Source: Arsukibacterium sp. MJ3
GTDB taxonomy: Bacteria > Pseudomonadota > Gammaproteobacteria > Enterobacterales > Alteromonadaceae
Assembly (NCBI RefSeq): GCF_000987765.1
Contig: NZ_LAHP01000004.1
Coordinates: forward strand, 124,001 to 188,000
Direction: 5' to 3'
DNA length: 64,000 nt
Shown: positions 36,850 through 45,280 of the stretch, in pieces
Layout of the letters: each line of letters starts with the position of its first letter
Numbering within the stretch: the first letter of the stretch is position 1
The notes under the pieces: generated by a model
What the model was told of the DNA's origin: nothing
Database searches by the model: none
Seen by the model: the letters and a program-made list of their open reading frames with translations, nothing else
Position numbers and translations under genes: made by a program

Positions 36850-38531
36850 GTTTTATCCGTTACCGGGTTGGCTTTGTTTGCCTTAATTTGTTTGGTTAAC
36901 GTGGCCGTACACTCAAGTGACACCAATATTGCTGCCGCTAATACCACTAAATCTAAACCAAACAAGAACCAGTCGCCTTTGACATAAAAACTTTTTAGCT
37001 GGGTCAACAGCGCCAGTGTCGTCATTAAGAGCAAAAAGATTAATGGGCCTAGCGTATACCACATAGGCCGGCGTTTCTTTACCAACATTACGGTAATAAC
37101 CAATAGGGTTAAGCCCGCCAGTAACTGGTTTGTGGTTCCAAATAATGGCCAGATTAACATACCGCCAGAGCCGTCACCGCCGGCACCAAACGCCAGTAAT
37201 AAACATGACCCCACTGCCAGAAAAGTCGCTGGCACGGCTTTTTGCATCCAGCCAATATTATAAATATTGCCCCATTCCTGAAAAATATAGCGTTGCAGGC
37301 GTAGGCCAGTGTCCATAGTGGTACCGGCAAAGAGCACGACCATTACCGTTAGCAGGGTCTGCGCTAACACGGTATCCATGCCAACACCCTGTTGCAGAAT
37401 ATTCGCACCGCCGGAAATAAAAGCGGATACGCCACCTTGTCCAAAACTATGATAAATCGATTGCCAGTCAGCCAGGCTGGCAAAACCAGCCGTAGCCGCA
37501 ATAATAGCAGCCAGCGCTAATGAACCTTCGCCCACGGCACCAAAATAACCGACAAAGCGCACATCCGGTTCTTTATCCAGTTGTTTTGAGGTGGTGCCGC
37601 TGGAAACCAAGCCATGGAAGCCTGAAATGGCGCCGCAGGCAATGGTTACAAATAACAACGGGATCATTGAGGGGGTGCCTGCGGGTAAGTCAGTGTTAAA
37701 AGCTGGCGCGACAATCTCCGGGCCTGAAATAAGTACGGCGCCGTATAATAAAATTAAACCAATGAAGAGCTGAATGCCATTAATATAATCACGTGGTTGT
37801 AACAACATCCACACCGGTAGTAACGAGGCGATGGCGGCATAAGCGAATAGAATAATAATCCAGCTTTGATTGTCACTAAGTGGGCCAAGTGTTTCAGGCA
37901 AAGCCAGTGGCAGCATGGGGCCAACATAAATCATGGCATAGAGTGCTACAACACCAACAATGGTAACCAGTAGTAGGTTGATAAGCTTGCGATAAATGAG
38001 CTGACCGATGATCAGGGCAACGACAATAGCACCCCACACCGGAATGGTGGCGCTGGGGAAATTAATTAATTGGCCAGCAATAACCACCGCAAAAACGGCG
38101 TTAACCATGATCAGTACCAAGAAAATAACGATCATAAAGATGCTGCGAGCCCGATTACCAACTATGTCACCCGTAAGTGAACCAATCGACTTGGCCTTAT
38201 TACGGGCGCTGGCCCAAATAGCGCCAGCATCATGCACCCCGGCAAAGAAAATGGTACCAAAAACAACCCATAAAAACGCCGGAACCCAGCCCCAGATCAC
38301 GGCAATAGCCGGACCTATAATGGGAGCTGCACCGGCTACCGAGGTAAAATGATGCCCCCACAAGATATATTTATTGGTGGGGACGTAATCAACACCATCC
38401 TGCATTTCGTGAGCAGGGGTGCGAAAATAAGGATCAACTTTGAAGATTTTTTCACAGATAAACTTAGAGTAAACAAAATAGCCTAAAGCCATAGCGCCTA
38501 AGCCCATCAACATCAAATATATCGCATTCAT
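36846..38531 (-). CDS. Carbon starvation protein CstA family transporter
   Basis: Membrane protein of 561 residues with CstA signatures: GLGAMALGYFVYSKFICEKIF, PTNKYILWGHHFTSVAGAAPIIGPAIAVIWGW, and GTTNQLLAGLTLLVIT. It has about fourteen to sixteen hydrophobic segments. E. coli CstA and BtsT are peptide/pyruvate transporters and are about 150 residues longer; this is the short form. It heads the operon with the CC-star and ArsA genes. Pyruvate or peptide uptake is likely. Confidence 0.88.
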   Translation of the reverse strand: MNAIYLMLMGLGAMALGYFVYSKFICEKIFKVDPYFRTPAHEMQDGVDYVPTNKYILWGHHFTSVAGAAPIIGPAIAVIWGWVPAFLWVVFGTIFFAGVHDAGAIWASARNKAKSIGSLTGDIVGNRARSIFMIVIFLVLIMVNAVFAVVIAGQLINFPSATIPVWGAIVVALIIGQLIYRKLINLLLVTIVGVVALYAMIYVGPMLPLALPETLGPLSDNQSWIIILFAYAAIASLLPVWMLLQPRDYINGIQLFIGLILLYGAVLISGPEIVAPAFNTDLPAGTPSMIPLLFVTIACGAISGFHGLVSSGTTSKQLDKEPDVRFVGYFGAVGEGSLALAAIIAATAGFASLADWQSIYHSFGQGGVSAFISGGANILQQGVGMDTVLAQTLLTVMVVLFAGTTMDTGLRLQRYIFQEWGNIYNIGWMQKAVPATFLAVGSCLLLAFGAGGDGSGGMLIWPLFGTTNQLLAGLTLLVITVMLVKKRRPMWYTLGPLIFLLLMTTLALLTQLKSFYVKGDWFLFGLDLVVLAAAILVSLECTATLTKQIKANKANPVTDKT

Positions 38532-38657
38532 TCCACTACCTCTGATAGGGTATTAACGTCAGAATAAGCATAGTACATCAGAGGGTAAGCAACAGGCATG
38601 CGACTTAAGTCTAACCATACCCGCTTTGCAGCGGGCGATCTAACTATTTGGTTTAAC

Positions 38658-39011
38658 TTAACGTTTTTGCACCCAAGCACCATTTAGAAAAATAAAATGG
38701 CCACTGGCGGTTCGTTCAATAGCTTTTTGGCCAGCAATTGCTTCGACATCGGCTACGGCAATATTATTTTGTTTGGCCATACGGCTGTATTCAGCACGGC
38801 GGGCGTCATTAATTAACTTAACAACTGCCTCGCTATCGCTAGTGCTGTTAATCACCCCTAAATAACCATTAGGTTGTTCGCCAACAGTGCCTTGTACTTT
38901 TGCCTGCCCCAGCGCTGCCATTGCTTGTTGCAGGTTCATGGCCAGTACTGGCAAACTCATCGCAAATAACAAACCGGCCAACATCAAATGGGGTTTAGTA
39001 AATCGTTTCAT
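38658..39011 (-). CDS. ydbL: YdbL family protein (DUF1318)
   Basis: Exported protein of 117 residues; signal peptide ends near LPVLAM. The mature part shows NLQQAMAALGQAKVQGTVGEQPNGYLGV and RRAEYSRMAKQNNIAVADVEAIAGQKAIERT, typical of DUF1318. AAGGAG sits 8 nt before the ATG at 39011; the longer frame is not needed. In E. coli YdbL, YnbE and YdbH form a complex for phospholipid transport between the two membranes, and the same three genes lie together here. Confidence 0.9.
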   Translation of the reverse strand: MKRFTKPHLMLAGLLFAMSLPVLAMNLQQAMAALGQAKVQGTVGEQPNGYLGVINSTSDSEAVVKLINDARRAEYSRMAKQNNIAVADVEAIAGQKAIERTASGHFIFLNGAWVQKR

Positions 39012-39021
39012 TATGTTCTCC

Positions 39022-39213
39022 TTAAAATAAGCCACTGTTATCGCTAAATAATTCATCAAGTTGTTTATCAACCTTAATGTAAATTTCGTGCTGAATTTTT
39101 ACATTCAAATTGATATTTATAGGTTCATTGGGCAGTTCTACCTGAACTTTTGGGGTGCAGGCAGATAGCAGCAAGCTGGCTGCTACCATTAACCCGGCTA
39201 ATAGTTTCATCAT
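39022..39213 (-). CDS. ynbE: YnbE family lipoprotein
   Basis: Outer-membrane lipoprotein of 63 residues. The lipobox is LLLSACT (Cys19). The mature part (KVQVELPNEPININLNVKI, KVDKQLDELFSDN) matches YnbE, which stacks at the C-terminus of YdbH. Its ATG overlaps the ydbH stop; ydbL starts 11 bp after it. Confidence 0.9.
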   Translation of the reverse strand: MMKLLAGLMVAASLLLSACTPKVQVELPNEPININLNVKIQHEIYIKVDKQLDELFSDNSGLF

Positions 39214-41885
39214 TGGTCTCCGTTAGCGGCAGTCGCCGCTTGTTGTTGTTTAAGATATTGTTGCACCCGTTTGGTGATCAGCTCATTTAACTTGTTGGTT
39301 AACTGCAAGCTGGTAATTAATGCCGGTAAGTCTTCTTCTAAATTCACATTTAAATTTATGGCTCGTCCTTGTTGCATATTTGGATTACTACCTTGCAAAC
39401 TCAAACCCAGCAACAGTTTACCGTTGGTGTCGTAACTTACTTTACTGCTAAGCACGGAATACTGAAAATTATCCAGTGCATCAAATACCAATTTCATGTT
39501 GCTGTTGGCACTGGCCATCGCCTTAGTACTTTCAGATCGGTACTGTAACAAGCCACCTGGCTTTTCTGCCGCAATATTGCCATCAGTAATACTCATGCCT
39601 TTAGCACTAATAGCGAGCGGCACGGTACCAGAGAGTTTGCCATTGCCCGTTAAATCGTTTGATGGGTGTTGTTGTAATAAACTGGCTAAATCTATTTGCT
39701 GTAGCGTTAAAATAAGTTGGTTTTCAGCCTGATTAAAATTCAGTTGTTGATTGTTGGCGCTAATTAGCCCTTGCATAACCTGTAGCTCGGCCCGGCGTAA
39801 TGTTAGCGTAGTATGCTCGGGGGCCGCCAGTGGTAGCACTGCTGTGGCACTTAACGAGAGTGGTCCTAACTCGAAGCCATGGTTAAGCCGGTTCACCATT
39901 AAATCGTTGCTTTGCAGTTGTAACAGATTGTCATTAAGCGTGATATCAATAGCGGCATTAAGCCCAGAAAACAGGCTGCGGTCATAAATGCCACCAATAT
40001 CACCTAATAGTAGCTGATTACTGCTACTGTTAGCAGTGGCACTGAGGTTAACACTGCCGCTTGCGGCTAATTTACCCTTAGTTAAACTTAGTAAGGCGGG
40101 CCAGCCAGAAAAGGTTGTACTAAGCGGATTGCCAGCCAGCATAAAGATGTCGGTCAATTGCCAAGTTAATGCTAATGCACTGGTGGCGGGCTGATACGTC
40201 AACTGATGAAGGATGTTTAAGCCAGCCGTATTGCTTAGCTGACCATTTACTGTCAGGTTTTGTAGCGTACCAGTTAGCAAACCTTGCCACTGCCAATTCT
40301 GACTGATTAATGTCTCTTGGCGTAAGTCAGTAACGGTGGCGTGTAGGTCACTATTGAATTCAGTTAACCCATCTTGATCACCGTTAAAACGGCTGTTGGT
40401 TAAGCGTAGCGTCACGCTAGCAGCACTAACGGTTTCAGTTTTAATGGCACTCGTTATAAAGCTGTTATCAGCCAGTTGCAGGTGCCAGCTGTCAGTTTGC
40501 CAATACCCACTGAAATGACTGTTCAGTTTAAGATCCGTTAGCGTAACGGCAGGCTCAGGTAGCTGCCACTGGCCAATGCTGGCATTGAGTGTGACCATGT
40601 TAATCATCAGCTGGGGCGCCGCGCTCAAATTCAGTTGTAACTCGCTGTTTAGGGTAAAAGCGGTGTTGCCTGCACTACTTAGCTGTATTTGCAATGGCAA
40701 TGTGCTCAGGCTAAGTGGGCCGGTGGTGGTAGAGCTTAAGACAATTTGCACCGGGTTTAATGCCAGCCCGTACGCGCGTATTGCCGGCGGTAGCACTATA
40801 TCGGTCAGGCTGCCATTGCCGCTGAGTTGCCAGCGTTTTACTTGTTGATTTTTCAGGCTAAACGCAACATTTAGCTCGCCTTTAATCAGCCCCACTTGCG
40901 GCAGAAAAAACGGATCGGGCAGTCGGGCAATCGCAATAGCATCAATATCATGGCTGTCAAGCAGGCTGGCAAGATTGCCCTCTGCTGGGATCTGCCAATT
41001 AAGCGTAGTGTAAAGTTGTACTGGTTGTTGAAACTGCGCTAACCAGCTTGCTGGTAATGATATACCAAAACGTTGCAGCAGTGCCTGATTAGCCGGTGTC
41101 GGTGGTGATAACGCGACGGCCAGCTCGGTGATCGCATTATTATTACTCAGATTTAGTTGTTGCTTTAAGCTTAAACCGAGTTGCTGATCCTGCTGTAATG
41201 TTAGTGACAGCGAAGGTTGCGGCGTAGCTTGATAGCTGACATTAAGTAGCAGCTCGTTAACGGCTTCTGCAGCCGTTGCTGTACTACTAATGCTAAGTTG
41301 ACTTTGCCAAATACGATGACTAGTTGGTTGTGTTGTAGGTAAATTGTGTTGATTACTAGCTATGTCCGTCTGATCAACAGTATCGTCCGTCTGATCAACA
41401 GTATCTACTGTGTCGGTATAGCGTACAACACCATTTAACGTTAACGGACAGTGGCCCGCCGGGCAGGGCAATAGTAACGTGGTGTTACTTATAGCAATAT
41501 TTGCGGGTAACCATGCCGGTAGCTGCCAGGTGGCGGGTAAGCTTAATGCGCTGCTGGTGTTGGGTTGTTCGCGGCTAGCCGTGCTGTCCAGTTGGATCTG
41601 GCCCGAGCCAATACTAAGTTGCATCAGTTGCGGTTTGAACCATTGCGGCCATTGCCAGTGGATATCGACATTATCTAAGGCTATTCGCTGCCGGCTACCC
41701 GGTTGCTCTAGGCTAAATTGCAGCTGCTGCAACTGCAGGTTGCTTAAGGTAAATCGTTTAACGTCAAATTGCAGTTCATGGACCCCAGCTTGCTGAAGCT
41801 GCTGCTGCAGATACCCGTAAGCTAGCGCCGCCATTACTGGTATGCCAATTAATAAAATAAGTAGTGCCTTTAACCCTCGTCGCAT
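39210..41885 (-). CDS. ydbH: YdbH family intermembrane phospholipid transport protein
   Basis: AsmA-like bridge protein of 891 residues. One N-terminal membrane anchor (ALLILLIGIPVMAALAYGYL) is followed by a long periplasmic beta-rich chain ending in the family C-terminal segment (NLNVNLEEDLPALITSLQLTN, about residue 850) that contacts YnbE. YdbH, with TamB and YhdP, moves phospholipid to the outer membrane. A short acidic insert (about residues 160-175) is encoded by a 21-bp tandem repeat. It leads the operon ydbH-ynbE-ydbL. Confidence 0.9.
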   Translation of the reverse strand: MRRGLKALLILLIGIPVMAALAYGYLQQQLQQAGVHELQFDVKRFTLSNLQLQQLQFSLEQPGSRQRIALDNVDIHWQWPQWFKPQLMQLSIGSGQIQLDSTASREQPNTSSALSLPATWQLPAWLPANIAISNTTLLLPCPAGHCPLTLNGVVRYTDTVDTVDQTDDTVDQTDIASNQHNLPTTQPTSHRIWQSQLSISSTATAAEAVNELLLNVSYQATPQPSLSLTLQQDQQLGLSLKQQLNLSNNNAITELAVALSPPTPANQALLQRFGISLPASWLAQFQQPVQLYTTLNWQIPAEGNLASLLDSHDIDAIAIARLPDPFFLPQVGLIKGELNVAFSLKNQQVKRWQLSGNGSLTDIVLPPAIRAYGLALNPVQIVLSSTTTGPLSLSTLPLQIQLSSAGNTAFTLNSELQLNLSAAPQLMINMVTLNASIGQWQLPEPAVTLTDLKLNSHFSGYWQTDSWHLQLADNSFITSAIKTETVSAASVTLRLTNSRFNGDQDGLTEFNSDLHATVTDLRQETLISQNWQWQGLLTGTLQNLTVNGQLSNTAGLNILHQLTYQPATSALALTWQLTDIFMLAGNPLSTTFSGWPALLSLTKGKLAASGSVNLSATANSSSNQLLLGDIGGIYDRSLFSGLNAAIDITLNDNLLQLQSNDLMVNRLNHGFELGPLSLSATAVLPLAAPEHTTLTLRRAELQVMQGLISANNQQLNFNQAENQLILTLQQIDLASLLQQHPSNDLTGNGKLSGTVPLAISAKGMSITDGNIAAEKPGGLLQYRSESTKAMASANSNMKLVFDALDNFQYSVLSSKVSYDTNGKLLLGLSLQGSNPNMQQGRAINLNVNLEEDLPALITSLQLTNKLNELITKRVQQYLKQQQAATAANGDQ
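41364..41405 (-). repeat. 21-bp tandem repeat inside ydbH
   Basis: Two exact adjacent copies (41364-41384 and 41385-41405) containing GTCCGTCTGATCAACAG. They encode two DTVDQTD-type heptads in a hydrophilic loop of YdbH. Copy number may vary between strains without changing the frame. Confidence 0.85.
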
Positions 41886-42013
41886 AGCTCGTCCTGTGAG
41901 ACCGTCCGAAAATACCTGCAGTCATGTTAACAATGACTGTAACCAAGCCTAGCTGAATACGTTCTGAATTAGCAAATTAAGCCAAAATAGCCGGACATGT
42001 CAGTTGCAAGGCA

Positions 42014-42039
42014 GAAAAAAGGGCAGCTTGAGCTGCCCT
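42014..42039 (-). terminator. Intrinsic terminator after the M28 peptidase gene
   Basis: AGGGCAGC (42020-42027), loop TTGA, GCTGCCCT (42032-42039); on the - strand it is followed by six T. A classical terminator. Confidence 0.88.
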
Positions 42040-42057
42040 GAATTAATTGCGGAGAAT

Positions 42058-43755
42058 TTACTGTCGTGCTTCGGCTGAGGCATCGCGAATAGCGCGAAAT
42101 TCGTTACCCTGATACCAGTTTGGCCACTGCCGGCTATTGGCCAGTTCGTTACCTACGCGAAAATACAAATATAAATCTTGCTGCGCGCCGCGTAAGTCGA
42201 AATCATCACGCCATTCGTCCTGTACTTTGTGGTAACAGCAGCTGTTATATTCTGCACGCTGAGCCGCACCCCATTCCCGACCATTTTCAACGTGATCATT
42301 ACCACCCTTAGCATACAAAATAGGTACGCCTTTTTTCGACAAACTAAAATGATCTGAACGATAAGCAATGCCTGCTTCCGGGTTAGGTTCTTGCACGGCA
42401 TAGCGGCCTTGTTGCTCAGTATATTTCACCAAAATCTGCTCTACTTCGGTATTGCCAAGCCCCACAATTACCATATCTTTCATTGGACCGTACATATTCA
42501 TAACGTCCATGTTTATCGCGGCCGCAGTTTTTTCCAAAGGAAATACCGGATTAGCAGCATACCAGGCAGAGCCCAATAAACCCCGTTCTTCAGCCGTAAC
42601 TAATACAAAAGCAATTGAACGCTCTGGTTGGGGTTGCTGAGCAAAATATTCGGCCAGGGCAATAACGGCACCGGTGCCACTGGCATTATCCTGAGCACCA
42701 TTAAATACTTTATTGTCAGGGTTAGAAAAATCCATACCTAAATGGTCCCAGTGCGCCATATAAAGCACATATTCGTCAGGGTATTTACTGCCTTCTATAT
42801 AACCTACGACATTGCTTGACGTGAGTTCGCGTAAGTTATTGTTAACTGAGACAGAGGCTTTGGCTTGTAACGATACTGGTGTAAAGTCGGTGGCTAAAGC
42901 TTTTTTGTGCATGGTCGCTAAATCGGTACCAATATTGGCAAACAATGTTTCTGCCGATTCGGTGGTTAACCAGCCTTCCACTTTTGCTCTGTTCATGTTT
43001 TTGTTTTCGTTAACCAGATCAAACTTGATTGGCGAGCCATGCGCCACCACACCCCAACCGTAGCTGGCAGGAGCAGTTTCATGAATAATCAGCGCCATTG
43101 CCGCACCCTGGCGGGCAGCTTCTTCAAACTTGTAAGTCCAACGACCATAGTACGTCATGGCGTTGCCATTAAATAACTCAGGATCTTGCGTAGCATAGCC
43201 TGGGTCGTTAACAAACATCACTACTGTTTTGCCTTTTACATCCAGGCCTTCGTAATCGTTCCAGTTATACTCGGGGGCAACGATACCGTAACCGACAAAC
43301 ACCATTTCGCTCTCTACAACGCTGACTTGATCAGTAATCTGAGTGGTCCAGGCGATCATTTCATCACGATATTTAAAACTCGCCGGCAAATTCTCACCGC
43401 TTAGGCTCATATCAGAGACTTGCTTGGGATCAATTTGCACCAAGGATACCGGTTGCTTATAACTGTCACCGTCGATTGGTTTTAAACCGATACGTTTAAA
43501 ATTTTCTTCCAGATAGGCAACGGTTAATTCTTCCCCTTTGGTTGCTGGAGCGCGGCCCTGAAACTCATTAGAAGATAGCGTTTTTATATATTCTGCTAAA
43601 CGCGGGTTAAAATCGGTGTCGACTAGCTCAACAGCATCTGTGGTTACTGCGGGTGTCGTGTTTTCCGGTTCAGCAGGTTGTTTTGAGCAAGCACTTATGG
43701 CCAGTATACCGGCTAAGGTGATGCAAATAGTTGAAAACTTTATTGGCGTTTTCAT
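42058..43755 (-). CDS. M28 family metallopeptidase lipoprotein
   Basis: Exported zinc aminopeptidase of 565 residues; lipobox LAISACS. A PA-domain-like insert spans about residues 140-290. Zinc ligands and catalytic residues are visible: AHWDHLGM (His, Asp), GAQDNASGTGA (Asp), AEERGLLGS (Glu-Glu), NMDVMN (Asp) and RSDHFSL (His). It cleaves N-terminal residues from peptides in the periplasm or at the outer membrane. Monocistronic with its own terminator. Confidence 0.93.
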   Translation of the reverse strand: MKTPIKFSTICITLAGILAISACSKQPAEPENTTPAVTTDAVELVDTDFNPRLAEYIKTLSSNEFQGRAPATKGEELTVAYLEENFKRIGLKPIDGDSYKQPVSLVQIDPKQVSDMSLSGENLPASFKYRDEMIAWTTQITDQVSVVESEMVFVGYGIVAPEYNWNDYEGLDVKGKTVVMFVNDPGYATQDPELFNGNAMTYYGRWTYKFEEAARQGAAMALIIHETAPASYGWGVVAHGSPIKFDLVNENKNMNRAKVEGWLTTESAETLFANIGTDLATMHKKALATDFTPVSLQAKASVSVNNNLRELTSSNVVGYIEGSKYPDEYVLYMAHWDHLGMDFSNPDNKVFNGAQDNASGTGAVIALAEYFAQQPQPERSIAFVLVTAEERGLLGSAWYAANPVFPLEKTAAAINMDVMNMYGPMKDMVIVGLGNTEVEQILVKYTEQQGRYAVQEPNPEAGIAYRSDHFSLSKKGVPILYAKGGNDHVENGREWGAAQRAEYNSCCYHKVQDEWRDDFDLRGAQQDLYLYFRVGNELANSRQWPNWYQGNEFRAIRDASAEARQ

Positions 43756-43841
43756 AATGGCTCCAGTAATGACGTGGTTGTTATTTATTTTTGGTTTTTA
43801 GGTGTTTATATTTCTTAAATATTTATATAACGAACATTACA

Positions 43842-44438
43842 TTAATCAGCATAGCCCCAAGGCGTTGGCGGCATGGCTACTGGCTGAGTCAAATCAAAGT
43901 CGACTTTAAATTCACGCCCTTCGCGAATCAGCCGGTAACTAAAGGTTTCTGGGTAAATAAACATTTGCCAAATATTGGTATTCGACTGCGGAATACCGCT
44001 GGCGGTAAACAATTCTTTCGAATATTGATCAGCATGAAATGACTGGGCCGTTGCCCAACCTGCATCGAGGGTCTGGCCGCCATACATGGTTTGGTCGTCA
44101 TGGCTGCCATCGGCATTGCGGTGATCATGCTTCAGGGTTAAACCCGAGCCAGTTTTCGTAATGATCCAGGTACGAGAATGGTTATCGCCAACATGAAAGG
44201 GTATCTGTAACTGACTATCGGTACATTTACGGACATGCATAATCAACGGCCCCTCAAAACCCGGTGCAGCTGGATTATCTACCGCTACTTTACCTGCAAA
44301 CGCTTTACCACAGAGCGCTTTCAGATGATTAAAGTAGGTATCGTGTGTATCAATAGATACGAGGGGGGCGTCCTGCACAATATTGGCAGTCGAACTGAAA
44401 CTTAGCAGTGCTATTGAGGCAATAAGCATCTTTTGCAT
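43842..44438 (-). CDS. Exported hypothetical protein
   Basis: Protein of 198 residues with a signal peptide (MLIASIALLSFSSTANI). The mature part contains ALCGKAFAGK, RKCTDSQLQIPFHVG, TWIITKTGSGLTLKHDHRNADGS and MFIYPETFSYRLIREGREFKVDFDL, suggesting a beta-rich, possibly lipocalin-like fold. Two cysteines may pair. No named family was recognised. It is upstream of the M28 gene on the same strand with an 86-bp gap. Confidence 0.7.
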   Translation of the reverse strand: MQKMLIASIALLSFSSTANIVQDAPLVSIDTHDTYFNHLKALCGKAFAGKVAVDNPAAPGFEGPLIMHVRKCTDSQLQIPFHVGDNHSRTWIITKTGSGLTLKHDHRNADGSHDDQTMYGGQTLDAGWATAQSFHADQYSKELFTASGIPQSNTNIWQMFIYPETFSYRLIREGREFKVDFDLTQPVAMPPTPWGYAD

Positions 44439-44558
44439 TTTTTTCTCCCTAATAAGACGTCTGTACTATACCTGTATTGCGTAATAGCATCAAACCAATG
44501 GGTTATAACTGCTATGCTAAGCGACAAACGCAAGCTTAATTCTTAACCAAGGACTTTT

Positions 44559-44828
44559 ATGCAAAATGAACTTGATGGGAAATTATTATTAAACGTCTAT
44601 TCCAAAGTAGAGAAAAATGGTCAATCGGTTACCACTAATAATGGTGCGGGCTTTACCCTCGACGGTCTGACAGTTAGTCAGGGTTTTGACGGTTACGAAG
44701 TGTATTATGCGTCATCTAAAGTACAGCTTACTTTGGGCTTTCATCATAAATGGCATAGCGATGCCCAGAATGAAAAAGACATGGATGCCTTTATTGAGCT
44801 GATTAAACACATTAACAACAACTACTAA
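44559..44828 (+). CDS. DUF3081-like small protein
   Basis: Protein of 89 residues beginning MQNELDGKLLLNVYSKVEKNG, with GFDGYEVYYASSKVQLTLGFHHKW and a helical C-terminus. This resembles DUF3081 proteins found in Alteromonadales. AAGGA lies about 9 nt before the ATG. Function unknown. It stands alone before the lysC leader. Confidence 0.65.
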   Translation: MQNELDGKLLLNVYSKVEKNGQSVTTNNGAGFTLDGLTVSQGFDGYEVYYASSKVQLTLGFHHKWHSDAQNEKDMDAFIELIKHINNNY

Positions 44829-44895
44829 TAGCGCTAATTTATTGATTAAATACCGTTAATGCTAAGGCAGTATTCAGTTAATGCTGTTATTATGC

Positions 44896-44933
44896 GGCGC
44901 GAAGTAACCGATTTATATCGGTATGCGTGCGCC
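44896..44933 (+). repeat. Two-part hairpin upstream of the lysC promoter
   Basis: GGCGC (44896-44900) pairs with GCGCC (44929-44933); inside lies ACCGAT-TTAT-ATCGGT (44907-44922). No T run follows. It may terminate or process the upstream DUF3081 transcript or bind a regulator. Confidence 0.45.
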
Positions 44934-44968
44934 TGAGCTACCTAAACTAATAGACGGCTACAAGGCTA

Positions 44969-44997
44969 TTGCTATCTGACGGCTGACAAGGTAAAGT
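44969..44997 (+). promoter_or_regulatory. Candidate lysC promoter
   Basis: TTGCTA (44969-44974), 17-bp spacer, TAAAGT (44992-44997). A transcript from here would begin about 20 nt before the lysine riboswitch. Inferred from consensus match only. Confidence 0.4.
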
Positions 44998-45023
44998 AAT
45001 TTCCGTCAATCATATCTGATAGA

Positions 45024-45185
45024 CCAGAAGAGGCGCGTTAACCAGGCAACCCGCGATAGAAGACTATATTTCGTAGCGTGGGCTAGGGGGATTAACGCCG
45101 AGAAAGTACGTATTATAGTCAACGTATTTTCGGTCGTGCAGGCTGAATCCTGCCGACTGTCACCTGTTTGGTGGAGAGCTTCTGG
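45024..45185 (+). ncRNA. Lysine riboswitch (L box) aptamer
   Basis: The leader has the L-box blocks in order: CCAGAAGAGGCGCG at the 5' side of P1/P2, AGGGGGATTAACGCCGAGA, ATTTTCGG, a P4-like hairpin GCAGGCTGAATCCTGC, GACTGTCACC, and the closing GGTGGAGAGCTTCTGG that pairs with CCAGAAG. This follows the E. coli lysC leader closely. It lies directly upstream of lysC, so lysine should repress aspartokinase expression. Confidence 0.95.
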
Positions 45186-45188
45186 CCT

Positions 45189-45215
45189 TTGTTATCGATA
45201 GCAACGGTCTTTTTA
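45189..45215 (+). terminator. Terminator in the lysine riboswitch expression platform
   Basis: TTGTTAT (45189-45195), CG, ATAGCAA (45198-45204), then a T-rich run to 45214. It lies 3 nt after the aptamer, so lysine binding could leave it free to form and stop transcription before lysC. Confidence 0.65.
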
Positions 45216-45280
45216 TTCCCGTTTTGCTGCAATTAGCAAAAGCCATGCTCTGCTTATTTTATTTGTAAGGAGAGATACAC

